Source of the DNA: Gnetum montanum
Lineage: Eukaryota; Streptophyta; Gnetopsida; Gnetales; Gnetaceae
Assembly: GCA_015680685.1 (NCBI GenBank)
Contig: MNCI01020785.1
Coordinates: 104,611 to 168,610 of the forward strand
Length of the DNA stretch: 64,000 bases
Reading direction: 5' to 3'
The position numbers and the translations under genes were made by a program. The stretch's first letter is position 1; every line of letters begins with the position of its first letter. Below the pieces are notes generated by a model. It saw nothing but the letters and a program-made list of their open reading frames with translations, was not told the DNA's origin and searched no databases. Below are positions 1 to 10,463 of this stretch, piece after piece.

Positions 1-1009
1 GAAATGGGATCCCAAAATCAATGTTGTGTAAAGTCCCTTGTGTAGTATGTGATTAAGGTGACTTAATAAAATTCAGCCCAATTCCAGATTAAAACTAACC
101 ATATCCAGTGACCTCGCATTAACACACTTTACCAATCCATCATCATAAGGTAATAAGAATGTGTTGATAGAGCCACCACCATTCCAACAAGAGAAAGATA
201 GAGGAGCAAGAAGTGAGAAAGGGCCTTAGTTAGAGGGGACCTTTAGGCATGGGTAACATATCTTTCTAGTGCCATAACTAGTGCTTGTAGCCCATGTTTC
301 TTATTATTTCTAAATGGTGTGATTTGAATTCTCACCAGTTTGTTTTTGTGTGAGAACCACACCATGCAAAGAATTATTTGATTTAGTCAACTTTTTAATA
401 TTTGGTTAAGAGTAGAATGGCGGAAAACTTATGAAAAACATCCAAGTATCCAAGAGAATAGCCACCACAAATGCGTCGAATCCCCTTGGTGTCACACCCT
501 TTTCAATCCATTTAAATCTTTCCTTGGTTTGAAGAATACAAAGCCACCAGTTCATCAATAAGTTACTTAGAAAAAGGGACAGTACAGTTCCAAGATCAAG
601 GGGGATCATAGAGCTGAATGAATGAATGGATGACATGGATTCATTGCACGTCATCAAAAGAAACCATATCTTAGTATCAACATTAAAAGTCAAAGGTAAA
701 AGCCAAAAATTAGCAATCAACACCATCATAGTACAATCCATCATCATGAGCACTTATTAGATGACGAGTGAAAGTAATTTAAAGAAAATGTAATAGAAAA
801 AGAAATAGTAAAAATGTTAATGATGGTGTAAAACAAAAAATAAAGTGAAGATGAAAAATGTGTAAAAAAAAAGGACAAAAGAACTGAGGGCTTTAGAATG
901 GTTAGCATTAGTGGCAATCTCCCCCATGATTGAGTTGAAAGGAGGAGATCTAAAATAATGAGAAAGGTTGTTCATTAATAGAGGTAGTGCTAGCATTGGC
1001 CATTTTAGG
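1..1009 (-). other. Noncoding region of A between integrase and 3' LTR
   Basis: No credible gene. Short open frames here are not conserved. The stretch lies downstream of integrase, where Athila elements carry an accessory or env-like ORF and the 3' untranslated region. It resembles 18.5-19.0 kb of element B, including the motif GGCATGGGTAACATATC at 241-271, which supports one element family. The region with a long decayed frame in copies B and I would lie further left, outside the window. Confidence 0.55.
241..271. repeat. GGCATGGGTAACATATC motif (single copy in A)
   Basis: A 31-bp stretch nearly identical to three copies at 18799-19010 in element B. It lies at the equivalent place downstream of pol. 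Function unknown. Confidence 0.6.
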
Positions 1010-2035
1010 CTCATGGAAAGGTTTGGTTTGCTAGATGTTGACTAATAGTTTCCTATCTAGGCTTTTAGGTTTATAGATCATCATGGTCCCTAAAGGGAAA
1101 GTTTCATGAATGATATAAGGTCCTTCCCACAATTTTTGAAATTTAGTTCATTGTGGCACATGTGTGGGATTTTAATATAGAACCTTCTCTCTTGGTTGGT
1201 ATTTGACTTTCCTAATCCTTAGGTCATGACATTGCTTGTTGAAGGCCTTGTGTAATTTGTTGGATTAAAGGGTGGCTAATCAATTTTCATCTAGCAAGTT
1301 AAGGTTCATTAACCATTATTTTTGTGCTAGACTGAGGTTAAGGTTGAGGTCACACACTGTAGATAGTGTACGGAGCTTAGCTTGGATAGGAAGTGTTTGA
1401 AGTTTATCGTACACTAACTCATAGGGAGAATAGGTTGTAGGGGGCTTCCATGTGGAGTAGTACACCCAAAGAGTGTCATTTAGTTTGGTGCTTCAGTCTC
1501 ACCTATACTTGCTAATGGTTCTCATCAAGATTCCATGATTTCCCTATTGGTGACTTTAGCTTGACCATGTGCTTAAGGGTGATATGGTGTAGTCAGCTTA
1601 TCGTCAACTCCTAAGCGTTGCATCAACTTTCAAAAAGTCACACCTATAAAATGTGTACCGTTATTGGAAATAAGTGCACGAGGCATGCCAAACCTATTTA
1701 CGATTTGTTGTTGAACAAATCGTGCAGCAGTAGATGATGTGCAGTCAGTGACAGTGACCGCTTTTGTCCATTTTGTAAAATAGTCAATAGCAACAATGAT
1801 GTATGTTTTTCCATTGGACATCGGTGTAATAGGCCTCATAAAATAAATTCCCCATATGTCAAAGGGTTATAAGGGTTGAATCCATTATTGTGGACCCTTC
1901 ATTCTAGTAGTCATTCCCCCATCGCATTGGCAGTGCTCATAGGATTGGATGAAATGATGAGCATCCCAGAATAATGTAGGCCAATAATATCCTGTGAGCA
2001 AGATTTTAATGGTTGTTCGTCTTCCAACTTAATGA
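1010..2035 (-). pseudogene. Integrase remnant of gypsy A
   Basis: Integrase inserts the cDNA copy into host DNA. Reading right to left there is a degraded HHCC zinc finger near 1900-2035 (a GGH, then HHFIQSYEHC), then the catalytic core at about 1630-1840. The core begins with SNGKTYIIVAIDYFTKW, which keeps the first catalytic Asp (AIDY). The second Asp is replaced by Asn (ISNNGTHF where gypsy integrases have SDGG or SDNG). A C-terminal domain ending LWEGPYIIHETFPLG follows to about 1010. Stops and frameshifts break the C-terminal half. The core resembles Athila integrases. The protein must be inactive. Confidence 0.85.
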
Positions 2036-2404
2036 CCCCCATAAGGGCCCTCATGAGCATCTTGAAGGACTCACAATTGATCTACTTTGGGAACACACCA
2101 TCAGACAAAGCCATCGGAACATACCTTATAAAGTTGTTCATTAATTTCCATGAAATATTTGGCTCGGTTAAGAAACTATTGTTTCTTTTTAATGTCCAAC
2201 CCTTGTGGTGTTTCTTGTGTAAGGAGATAGGTAAGAATGCTATTATACCAATTTTTTCTTTATGGTTAATTGATTATTTACTACACCTGCAAAGAGAAGT
2301 TCATCAGGAAAGTGGTCAGAAATGGGTTATTTGTCCTCTTTTTTGTCCCATCGTAACTAAGATAAATGATCAGCAACAACTTTCTCGGTGCCTTTACGAT
2401 TGAT

Positions 2405-3860
2405 CATTATAAGATCAAAATCTTGCAAGATCACGAGCCTTCATATGATGTGAGGGCTCACCATTAGTTTATTCATTAGGAACTGAATTGCACTAAGGTC
2501 TGTGTGTACGAATATCTTATAGTCCAATACATAGTGCCGAAATTTTTCTAGTGTAAACACCATAGTCATTAATTCTTTTTCTAGTTGTGATGTAATTGAG
2601 TTGTGCTCCAGAACTACTTCAACTTTCATAGTGAATGTAATAGGGTCATTTTTGGTCATCTAACTGTGGAAGTACAGCTCCTACAACAAAGTTGGATGCG
2701 TTAGTCATTATGTGGAATGGTCTAGACCAGTCAGGAGCTTATAGAATATGTGTTTCTAGAAGCTTCTGTTTCAAGGTTTGGAAGGCTAGCTCACATTCCT
2801 TTGTCCATTTAAAGGGTACGTCCTTATTCATTAGTTCTACCAAAGGTTTTGCAATCCTTGAAAAGTTATCAATGAAGCATCTATAATAGTTGGTATGTCC
2901 AAAGAATGATCGGATATCTTTTACAGTGTCAAGTTGACAAGTGATTTCTTGGATGACTTTAATATTTTTGGGATCTACCTCTATCCCTATTCATGAAATA
3001 TTGTGCCCTAATACAACACCTTCTTCAACCATTAAATGGATTTTTTACCAATTGAGCCTTAAGTTGGTTTTAACACATCATTTTAGTACTTGCTCTAATC
3101 GGTCCAATGCTTGTTCGAAGTTTGCTCTATAGGTGGAGAAATCGTCCATAAAGACCTCCACACCATTCCCTATTTGTTGCTAAAAGACACTTAGAACCAA
3201 ATGTTGAAATGTTGTTGGGGCATTACACAAGCCAAACTGCATATGCCTATATGCAAATGTCCCCCAAGGACTTGTGAACGTAGTCTTAGCTTGGTCTTCT
3301 GGTGCTATTTGAATTTGATTGTATCCACAATAACCATATAGAAAACTATAGTAGCAATGCCCTACAATGGTATCTAAGACTTGGTTGACGAATGACAATG
3401 GAAAATGGTCTTTAAATGTTGCCATGTTCAGCAACCTAAAGTCTATACACACACTTCATTTGCCTTCCTTTTTGGGCACAATGACTAATGGGCAAACCCA
3501 TTCACTATTAGCAAAGGGGTAGATGAACTTGGCTTTTATAAGTTGTTTAATTTCTTCTTTAATCACTTGCTTAAGCTTTGGGTTCAGTCACCTTTGTGGT
3601 TGTCATCGAGGTTTCATGGAGGGGTCAGTGTAAATTCTATGTTGGCATATCCTAGGATCTATTCTGGCTAATTCGGGATATGACCAAGTAAAGGATTTTA
3701 ACCATTTGTTTATCATTTTCAGTAGTCTTTCTTTTTGTTGAGGAGAAAGCTTAGCATTAATGATTACCGATTTTCCATTCTTGAGATATGTGTACTCGAA
3801 ACCGGTGGGCAACGATTTTAACTCAAGGGCCTCTTGATTGAACTTGTCAAGGATTTCCAA
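2405..3860 (-). pseudogene. Reverse transcriptase-RNase H remnant of gypsy A
   Basis: RT copies the element RNA and RNase H degrades the template. The frame opens at 3860 with a pre-RT segment (KLSPQQKERLLKMINKW) shared with copy C. At 3180-3450 it has CIDFRLLNMATFKDHFPL, then LYGYCGYNQIQI, where the usual catalytic LDGYSGYNQI has lost its Asp to Tyr, and FGLCNAPTTFQ. The box VFMDDF, equivalent to YxDD, lies just downstream (about 3150) after a stop. RNase H at 2441-2659 shows KELMTMVFTLEKFRHYVL and HTDLSAIQFL. Stops and frameshifts separate the parts. Copy C (58.9-60.6 kb) keeps the RT Asp that A has lost. Confidence 0.88.
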
Positions 3861-4195
3861 CTTCCCCTAGTTGATATTTTCAATGTCAGGACTTGGAAGT
3901 TGCCAATGGACTTGCTCTTATGTATCTATGCTATTGATGTAGGCACAAGTCAAACTCTTAGTTGGTTCCGTGCATATAGTTGAATTACTCTCTTGGTCAA
4001 TTGTCAACCACTAGGTGCCTTCCTATCTTGTGGGTGTTGCATATAGGCATCTTTGTATATTTGTTACTTGTGCACATTGGTTGCATGTAGGCAATGTTAA
4101 GCATTGTACAAACTAGGACTTTTGCACGTAGCTACACCCTGTGTCACTATATGCGATGCATAGAAATTTCTTCTTCTCGATCTTTCTAAACGTAT

Positions 4196-4560
4196 TTTAT
4201 TTTGAGATTTCTAGGGAAATATCACGTATTCCTAGGCATGCATCAATCATGCTTAGCCATGCTCTTCCCATTATGATTGGGAAGTCCCCCTTATAGTTGT
4301 TGACTTGAATCACTATGAAATCGGCTAGATACGACCATCCACAAATAGTGGTGATAATGTCCTTCACTAGTCCTAATGGGACAGTGATGGACTGGTTAGC
4401 CAACTCTAAATGAATGTTACTCTTTTTTAGTGGAGGCAAGTTCTAGGCTTTGTACATTTCTTGAGAGGTTAAGTTAACACTAGAACTTGAATCCAAAAGA
4501 GCTTTGCAAGGCTCATTTTTAGTGATTTGCAAATATATAAGAGGACTTCAAAGATTAGAG
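4196..4560 (-). pseudogene. Retropepsin-like aspartic protease remnant of gypsy A
   Basis: The protease cuts the Gag-Pol polyprotein. The active-site strand reads LDSSSSVNL near 4470-4490, where the family norm is D-S/T-G; the third position is Ser here. Downstream come PPLKKSNIHLELANQS, a VPLGLVKDI stretch and the C-terminal strand FPIIMGRAWLSMIDA, all typical of Athila-type proteases. A TAG sits between the active-site strand and the rest, at a place where copy C has tryptophan (TGG). It is bounded by Gag on the right and RT on the left. The homologues at 20.1-20.5 kb and 58.3-58.8 kb align over the whole length. Confidence 0.85.
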
Positions 4561-4869
4561 AATTTCCTAAGAAGATGGCCAACTTTAATCCAATCGGTGA
4601 TGGCATGAGTCAACATGACCGTGTGCATTAAGTGTAGTCTTTGGTTCGAAGGAAGCTCTGAAGATTCAAACGATGGTGAGGCAATTGGACAATTAGCCAC
4701 TTGTGGCTGTAAGAACTTGTTGGACTATTGGTTCTAAAGAAAGGTCTCTTCTTTGTGCAGTTATCTGAACCAACAGTAGGTTGAGGATTGACAACCCTTG
4801 TAGCATTACGTTGCTATGGCTGGGAAAGGAGCTCACCTTACATAGTTGGAGCAGGTGGTAATGGAGCTA

Positions 4870-7149
4870 AGGGTGGAAGAGGTGTAGTCAAATGAGAAGG
4901 ATAGTATGTTTGTGGAACATGACCCCTAGGAGAAGGAGTTCTATAGCACTCATGGGTTTAGTAGTGAGGCTGAGGAGTGACATGACTAGTGGAGTCACAT
5001 GGAGAGATCGGCTATTGCATGTAGTATCCATACAGGTTAGGTTGATAGTAAGGGTACTGTTGACATGGTGGTGGCATTCCCCATGATTATGGGTGTTTCC
5101 ACTATTGATACTATTCATTTGTTTTTGGTGGAGCTCCACTTGGATAATACATCAAGGGTTGGTGGAACTGCCTTCGGTTACCTTGAGGATAAGGTAACCT
5201 TCGGGGTGTTTGTCGTCTGTTTAATTGTGGGTTTAGTGCATACACCACAAACTCTTGCAAATGTGACACTACTAGGCAACATCCCTTAGAATGGTCATAT
5301 TGGCATATCTCACATCTTCTATCATTGTTTACATTTGAATCCACAACCTCTTCAATGACGACAACTTTACCCTTACCCTTGTTATGTGCACATTCAACTT
5401 CTCTCTTTTTTCTTCTTTCCTGATCACTACTTTGGTCTCTAGACTCCTTTACTATTTTTAGAATAGTTTGAAATTTATCATCTAGGTAATTTCACATTTG
5501 GTCTACCTTTGCGTATATAGCTGACGCAAATTTTGAATGCACAAAGTCTTCCTATTCACCATTTCTTCGAGTGGTGACTCTTCTTCATCTTCACAAAATC
5601 TAACTTCCTTCTTTTGGAGGGAAGGATCTTTGTTGTATTCCTAGACACTTTCTCTTTTTCTTAACTCACCTTCCTCTTTGGCAACTTGCTCCAATAATAT
5701 TTGTACTTGATGGACTCTTAGCTCAGATAGTCTTCCTTGGGCATATGTCCCAAGTGTTCTTTGTGTTTTGTACCTAAGCCCATCTACGAGATGGCGTAGT
5801 TGTTCCCTCTGTGAGTAACAATGGCCAAGGCAATGATGTGATAGTGCATAATATTGGCCCATGGCAGCATCCAAGGGTTCATGTCTTCCTTGTTTCCATC
5901 CTTGGATTTTCTTATGTAGGTTGGACACTTGGGAGTACATTTGATACTTATTGTTGAATAGCTGTAACAGAGTACTCCATCGACAAATGGATTCTAGTTC
6001 TAAGGACCAGTACTAGCTTTCTGCTTCCTTAATCAATGTCTGTGGAAAAAACTTTAGTTTTTACCACTTGTTTTCTATATTTTGCAAGGCACATGCATCA
6101 TAGAACACTTGTAGATGATTTTGAGGATCAGCGTTATATCCCCCTTGAAATTGTGGGATATTTTTCATGTCTAATCTTTTGATCCTACTATCCTTTTGGT
6201 GCCTTGTTGGGATCCTAACAGCCTCATTTTTATCTAGCATACTTTAGGTAGTGAATAGGGGTTCATCATGATCAGATTCTCTATGGTGTCTATGATGCCT
6301 ATGCTATTCCCTACTCTCCCTCCTTTCATGGTATGTTTCTCTAGAATGCCCTTGTCCCCTTTCTCGACTATTTTGTATATGATCCTTGTTTCACCTACCA
6401 TTATCCTTAGGGTCTTTTCCCTTGTGACTACATTCTAATCCTAAAGGAGAGGAGGAAGGAGATGATGAAGGTGGAGAGGAAGGAGGACTTGCGCCATGAT
6501 GGTGCTTGTCACTTTCTCTTTGGTGGTTGCAACCTTGACCATGGTTACGATCAGAATGTCCATCATCGTCATGTGTTTGTGTTCCTTTTTTAGACCCTTT
6601 ATGTCCATTGGTATCAGAACCTAGGTTATGAATGGTTGAGTGAAGATTCTAATATACAACGCCTTGACTAAAGTCAACGAGAGGAACATCATTATGTGGA
6701 AAACCTCTCGAGGCAGGTTCACCACCCTCATTTTCACTTATGACATATGGGACATCCTAAGACCACTTTCCTTTCATAGATTTGTAATGTCTCTCCAATT
6801 GTAGGTCCCTTTGATGTTGTGCCTCCGTGGGTCGATAGTCTCTCAAATCTTGTTCATGCATAATGTACTTCGATTGTAAGTGCTACATACCAATTTGTGT
6901 GAGAGCAGGAAGAAGCATGCTTGGGATTGAGTGATCAAGGGATAACAATATGTTACCTTCTAAATCCTGCCAATGTAGTTGTTCATCCTAGTGAAGGATA
7001 AAGGTAAATTCTGGTATATACTCATCAGGATGAATGTATACCAAGTGAAACTATTGGGGTATTGGCAGATTATCCTATACACTCCACCTCTGATTATTCA
7101 TGCTGTCAGACCTAGGCAGTGAAGCACTCTCATAAGAAGAAGGAGACAT
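4870..7149 (-). pseudogene. Gag remnant of gypsy A
   Basis: Gag forms the particle that packages the element RNA. I place the start at the ATG ending at 7149, which opens a Ser-rich N-terminus (MSPSSYESASLPRSD) directly downstream of the primer-binding site. After an N-terminal region comes a His/Ser/Pro-rich low-complexity stretch (about 6270-6560). The retrotransposon Gag core follows (5640-6130, with IQGWKQGRHEPLDAAMGQYY). Then a zinc knuckle CEICQYDHSKGCC near 5300, and a Pro/Tyr-rich tail. About fifteen stops are visible. Gag of B and C shares the same layout. Confidence 0.85.
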
Positions 7150-7263
7150 GATTAATTATTTAGTGTGCAATACTCTCTTTTCTATAATTTTAGGATAACC
7201 AATCCTAAGGGTTTTTTCCAATAATAGGAAGATTTTCTAAGTTCTAATCAGTGCACAAACAAC

Positions 7264-7286
7264 AATGTCCCTAGAAATGGTGCCAA
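7264..7286 (-). promoter_or_regulatory. Primer-binding site of A (tRNA-Asp type)
   Basis: On the minus strand, directly after the LTR end CTACTCATCA, the sequence is TTGGCACCATTTCTAGGG. It matches the common Athila/Tat primer site TGGCGCCGTTGCCGGGGA (complement of the tRNA-Asp 3' end) with several transitions. Equivalent sites lie next to the LTRs of B and C. Confidence 0.75.
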
Positions 7287-8119
7287 TGATGAGTAGCGAG
7301 GTACCCCTATGCCCAACCATACGAATACGAGCGTTACGCATGATCCGATCGAACTCCAAGGACTAAGTGCAGATGCACCTTCACAGAACAAGCATGAGTT
7401 AGGAGATCATTGTCTTCCCAAGCTTACTCATATGGCATGATTGTATGATTAAGTAAACTTGAGGTATATGATTTTTATGCTTTTTATGTTTTATGTCCTA
7501 GTGCTAAAAAGGGAGAAATGAAATAATTAAGTAACTAATTTACTTTAACTAATTAGCTAGGTTCTAACTAGTCCTAACACCAACATCCATTCTCACTCTT
7601 CATACACATCCTAAACTAGTGTAACACTACTAGGATTACCAAATGCTGGTCATTACTAGGTTACCAAGTGTTCCACGTATGCTCGAAGTGGTCGTACTAA
7701 GTGTGCTTACTTATTGAAAATTAACAAATCAATAAAATAACCAATTAACTAATGAAAGCATTGAATAACTGTAAATAACATTAAATGCAATAAATAAGCT
7801 ATTCTGAATGTTGCAAGGTTTATCACAAAGTTCATCTTTATTTCCAAACACAAGGTGTGCTCAAGTACACAATGCTCAAATAAAGATCTGTTCACTTTAT
7901 GACTCCTACTGCTGACACTTAGAAATAATTCTAACTTTGCAAAGGGAAAACTGCAAGAGTTTAGGTAAGGGACTATGAAACTAACTGCAAAATCAAGTGC
8001 CCTCATCTCTTATTTATAGGCAATGAGACAAGCTTTGATATCGCATGTCTGCTATCACTTTGGCACCTTTGATATGGCATACCTCATATCGAGGGTTTGA
8101 TATCAGGGGTCCAATATCA
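7287..8119 (-). repeat. 5' LTR of gypsy A
   Basis: An 833-bp LTR with TG...CA ends on the minus strand (TGATATTGG to CTACTCATCA). It matches the LTRs at 22575-23426 and 50866-51729 in order and length. A TATA box CCTATAAATA lies at 8011-8020. The right boundary was set where similarity to the B/H sequence resumes (AAAAGGATGGAAGAG). The U3 holds repeated ATATC/GATAT words. Confidence 0.8.
8011..8020 (-). promoter_or_regulatory. TATA box in LTR of A
   Basis: CCTATAAATA on the minus strand, about 100 bp inside the LTR, at the same offset as in the LTRs of B and I. Confidence 0.65.
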
Positions 8120-8337
8120 CGACTCATCAAAAAGGATGGAAGAGTAGATTTTCCTATCTTCTTCTTGTCAAATCTCCCTTGTATCTCTAAAAAAAACATA
8201 TGGGTAATGTTAACTTGGAATTTCCCCATTAGGATGGCACTTCCTTTGCTGGCATAGGTGGAAATTCTATTAAGCATTTTTGTTGAAAATATATGGTATG
8301 TTCCAATCTTAAAATAGATCTTTTTAATAGTGAACAA
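8120..8337 (-). pseudogene. Left fragment of element B's accessory frame (between A and D)
   Basis: These 218 bp match 53.88-54.10 kb of element I, and the match continues at 16722 on the far side of D. The minus-strand frame reads RISTYASKGSAILMGKF, the same protein segment as RISTYATRGSAILIGKF in I. It is therefore one coding region split by element D on the right and cut by the LTR of A on the left. An open frame at 8014-8337 runs from this fragment straight into the LTR of A; that fusion is an accident of insertion. Function unknown. Confidence 0.75.
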
Positions 8338-8624
8338 TGAAACAACCTAAAATTTCAAGGCACTCTTGCTTCACCAGGGTCTTCGAAATGAGGCAAACAT
8401 TTCCACAAGTGCAGCCTAATAACAGTTTGGTAGGAAATGAATGCACTGAGTTTAGACTATTCAGTTTAGCAAGTTTTCTACCTCTAAAGCTGACAAGCTC
8501 GATGGATTCTCCGGCCTGCCGACCTAGATGTTTCACCCAGTTGACAGTCTATTCAGAGATCATGCTTGGAGTTGTCGATAGTGCTTGGGATGCACAAAAT
8601 AGTTCGGAAATTTTTCTAGTGAAG

Positions 8625-9345
8625 AAGTTTGCTACACTACATTACGCTATGTAGCGTAGAAAGCTTCGGAAGACAGTCGGTTAGGCAATCAAGTGCAAAC
8701 CGTTGCAGGACAAAGTGCTATGCTACACAGCATAGCATAGCGTAGCAAAGACAAATCAGAAAGGTCCATCTTACTAAGTGACTCAAATTAGGAAATTGCA
8801 CTCAGTAAGCACTCCAATCTTCAAAACCAGTTTTCTTGTTCAACTTCAAGTCCTTAGAAAAGCTTCTCATCAGAAAGTGGCAGATTGAACAAAAAGTAGA
8901 ATATGCTGGCTGCTACGCTACATAGCATAGCACAACATAGCGATGATGCATGAAAAGCAAAAGGCGTCTCAAATGAAAGTTTAGCAAGTTTGAATTCTTC
9001 CTTTTGCAAAAGCAAAGGTTGAAGTTGTTAGCATAATCAAGCTTCAAGCAAGTGTTTGCAACTCCAACACGGGTCATAGATGAAGCCAGCTGCTACGCTA
9101 TGCTACGCTACGTAGCATAGTATAGCATAGCAAAGATGCAAAACCAAAAGGAAACACTTCAAAAGTTAACCCAATGTGCGCCAAGGCTTCCAGCAAATGC
9201 AGTTGACTTCAATGCGATTTTCTTCTTCAAACTGGTGGCTACGCTACACTACGCTACATAGTTTAGCATGGTGTAGCAAGAAGCTATGCTACACCAGCAT
9301 GCTACGCTCCATAGCATAGAACAACATAGCAAGCAGCTACGCTAC
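8625..9345. repeat. Clusters of GCTAC/GTAGC pentamer palindromes in U3 of D
   Basis: At least five clusters (about 8628-8660, 8712-8747, 8912-8945, 9092-9137, 9237-9345) are built from GCTAC, GCTAT and their complements, for example CTACGCTACGTAGCATAG. Each can fold on itself. Spacing is roughly 100-200 bp. Similar words recur at 15700-15770 and 16508-16536 near the other end of D. Confidence 0.75.
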
Positions 9346-9532
9346 GCCAGTGTGCTTCATCTCTTACTTGCATTGTTTGCACACTTGACGTCAGCACTCC
9401 TAATTTCAACAACATAATTGCAGCATAGCAGGTTCACAATCAGCTTTGCATATCCATGCAATACAGACACGTCAGCATCCCATGGGTCCAGGACATGCGT
9501 CATCCAGGCCTCATTTCTCACGTACTCCTAAC

Positions 9533-9544
9533 CCTATAAATACC
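9533..9544 (+). promoter_or_regulatory. TATA box in 5' LTR of D
   Basis: CCTATAAATACC on the plus strand, the element's sense strand. It implies transcription starting near 9565-9575. Confidence 0.65.
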
Positions 9545-9559
9545 CTGACGAGAAATGCT

Positions 9560-9790
9560 CAAAGGGTTGGCAAAAATTTGGTTGGTTGGCAAATTTGAGC
9601 ATTGTTGGAATTCTTTGGCATGTTGGCAAATTTGGTTGCCAAATTAGCAATTCAAAGGATTGGCAAATTGAGAAATCTCTTGATTGAAAAACTGGTAATT
9701 TTTTGATGAATTTTAGCAGTTGGCACTATTTTTCTTTGGCATTTTGGCATTATCTTTTGTGCTTGTTGGCATTTTGTACTGTTGGCTGTG
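9560..9790 (+). repeat. Degenerate TTGGCA repeats in R-U5 of D
   Basis: Many copies of TTGGCAAATTTG and TTGGCATTTTGGCA in a 230-bp stretch directly after the TATA box. The transcript would begin in this block. Confidence 0.65.
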
Positions 9791-10224
9791 AAACTTGCAC
9801 TAAAAAAAATAGTTGAGGTATTTCGAGCATTCCAGTCATTTCTGGATACTTTGTGTACCTTTGGCGTTGCATGACTCGTTATACATTTTCAAGCAGAGAA
9901 GAGAATCAAACCCGCAACTTTGCGGTGGTGCATTTTCTCATCCTAGTTACTCTGTTCATTCTATATTATCATCACTGTTCAACATCATTTTCTTTATTAT
10001 TGCATTTATTAATCATCAATTAGATCTCACATATTTTTCTCTTAAAACGATGTTTACATAAGGTTAAGTTACACCGACTAAGTCCCTGTTTGATCGACAA
10101 GACCATTTAGGGCACCCCGCTTCCATTGTATCTAGCATGGCCCTCACATGGATTCAGGGTTAAAACTATTTGCCCGACGACCTCTCAATGTTTCTAGCCA
10201 TTGATGTTTTTGGTTGCTATAGTT

Positions 10225-10238
10225 TTCTAGGGCTAGAA
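10225..10238. repeat. Palindrome TTCTAG-N2-CTAGAA after 5' LTR of D
   Basis: TTCTAGGGCTAGAA, three bases after the LTR end and followed by GGAGGGC. Element E has TTCTAGCACTAGAAGGAGGGC at the same place on its own sense strand. It occupies the primer-binding-site position, and neither copy shows a TGG-starting site there. Confidence 0.7.
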
Positions 10239-10463
10239 GGAGGGCTTTTAGTGCCTTTTCCATCTTTCACGGTAGTCCTACATGCGTTCTGTACCCTGTC
10301 GCGCACTAGCGTAAATGTGACACCCTTTTGTGGTTGTTTATGCATCGTGTGGTGTAGATTGGTCACTCTGACAATTCCTATGGAATCCTGTAGGATAGAA
10401 AGCCTCTAATCACCATTTGATCTCATTTTTTTCTTGTTTGCAAACCCTTTTAGCCTTAAGATA

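Larger units (their letters stand above)
1..8119 (-). mobile_element. Athila-like Ty3/gypsy retrotransposon A (3' end outside window)
   Basis: A decayed LTR retrotransposon read right to left: 5' LTR, primer-binding site, Gag, protease, RT, RNase H, integrase, then noncoding DNA running off the left edge, where the 3' LTR should be. RT before integrase makes it Ty3/gypsy. The Athila-like call rests on the protease, the integrase C-terminal stretch LWEGPYIIHETFPLG, and a tRNA-Asp-like primer site. Every frame has stops. Its right end abuts a piece of element B of the same family, so A inserted into B. Copies B and C in this window match it in Gag and protease; C also matches in RT. Confidence 0.88.
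8338..10221 (+). repeat. 5' LTR of element D
   Basis: An 1884-bp LTR from TGAAACAACC to GTTGCTATA. The last 170 bp match 16550-16721 closely (for example ACATAAGGTTAAGTTACACC and ACCTCTCA(A/G)TGTTTCTAGCCA), which fixes the right end. A TATA box lies at 9533. The long U3 (about 1.2 kb) holds GCTAC-type palindromic clusters; the transcribed part holds TTGGCA repeats. Confidence 0.78.

Noticed and set aside
2032-2403. 123-codon plus-strand frame
   Set aside because: Lies opposite the RNase H to integrase linker of A, whose minus-strand sense is homologous to copy C. Shadow frame.
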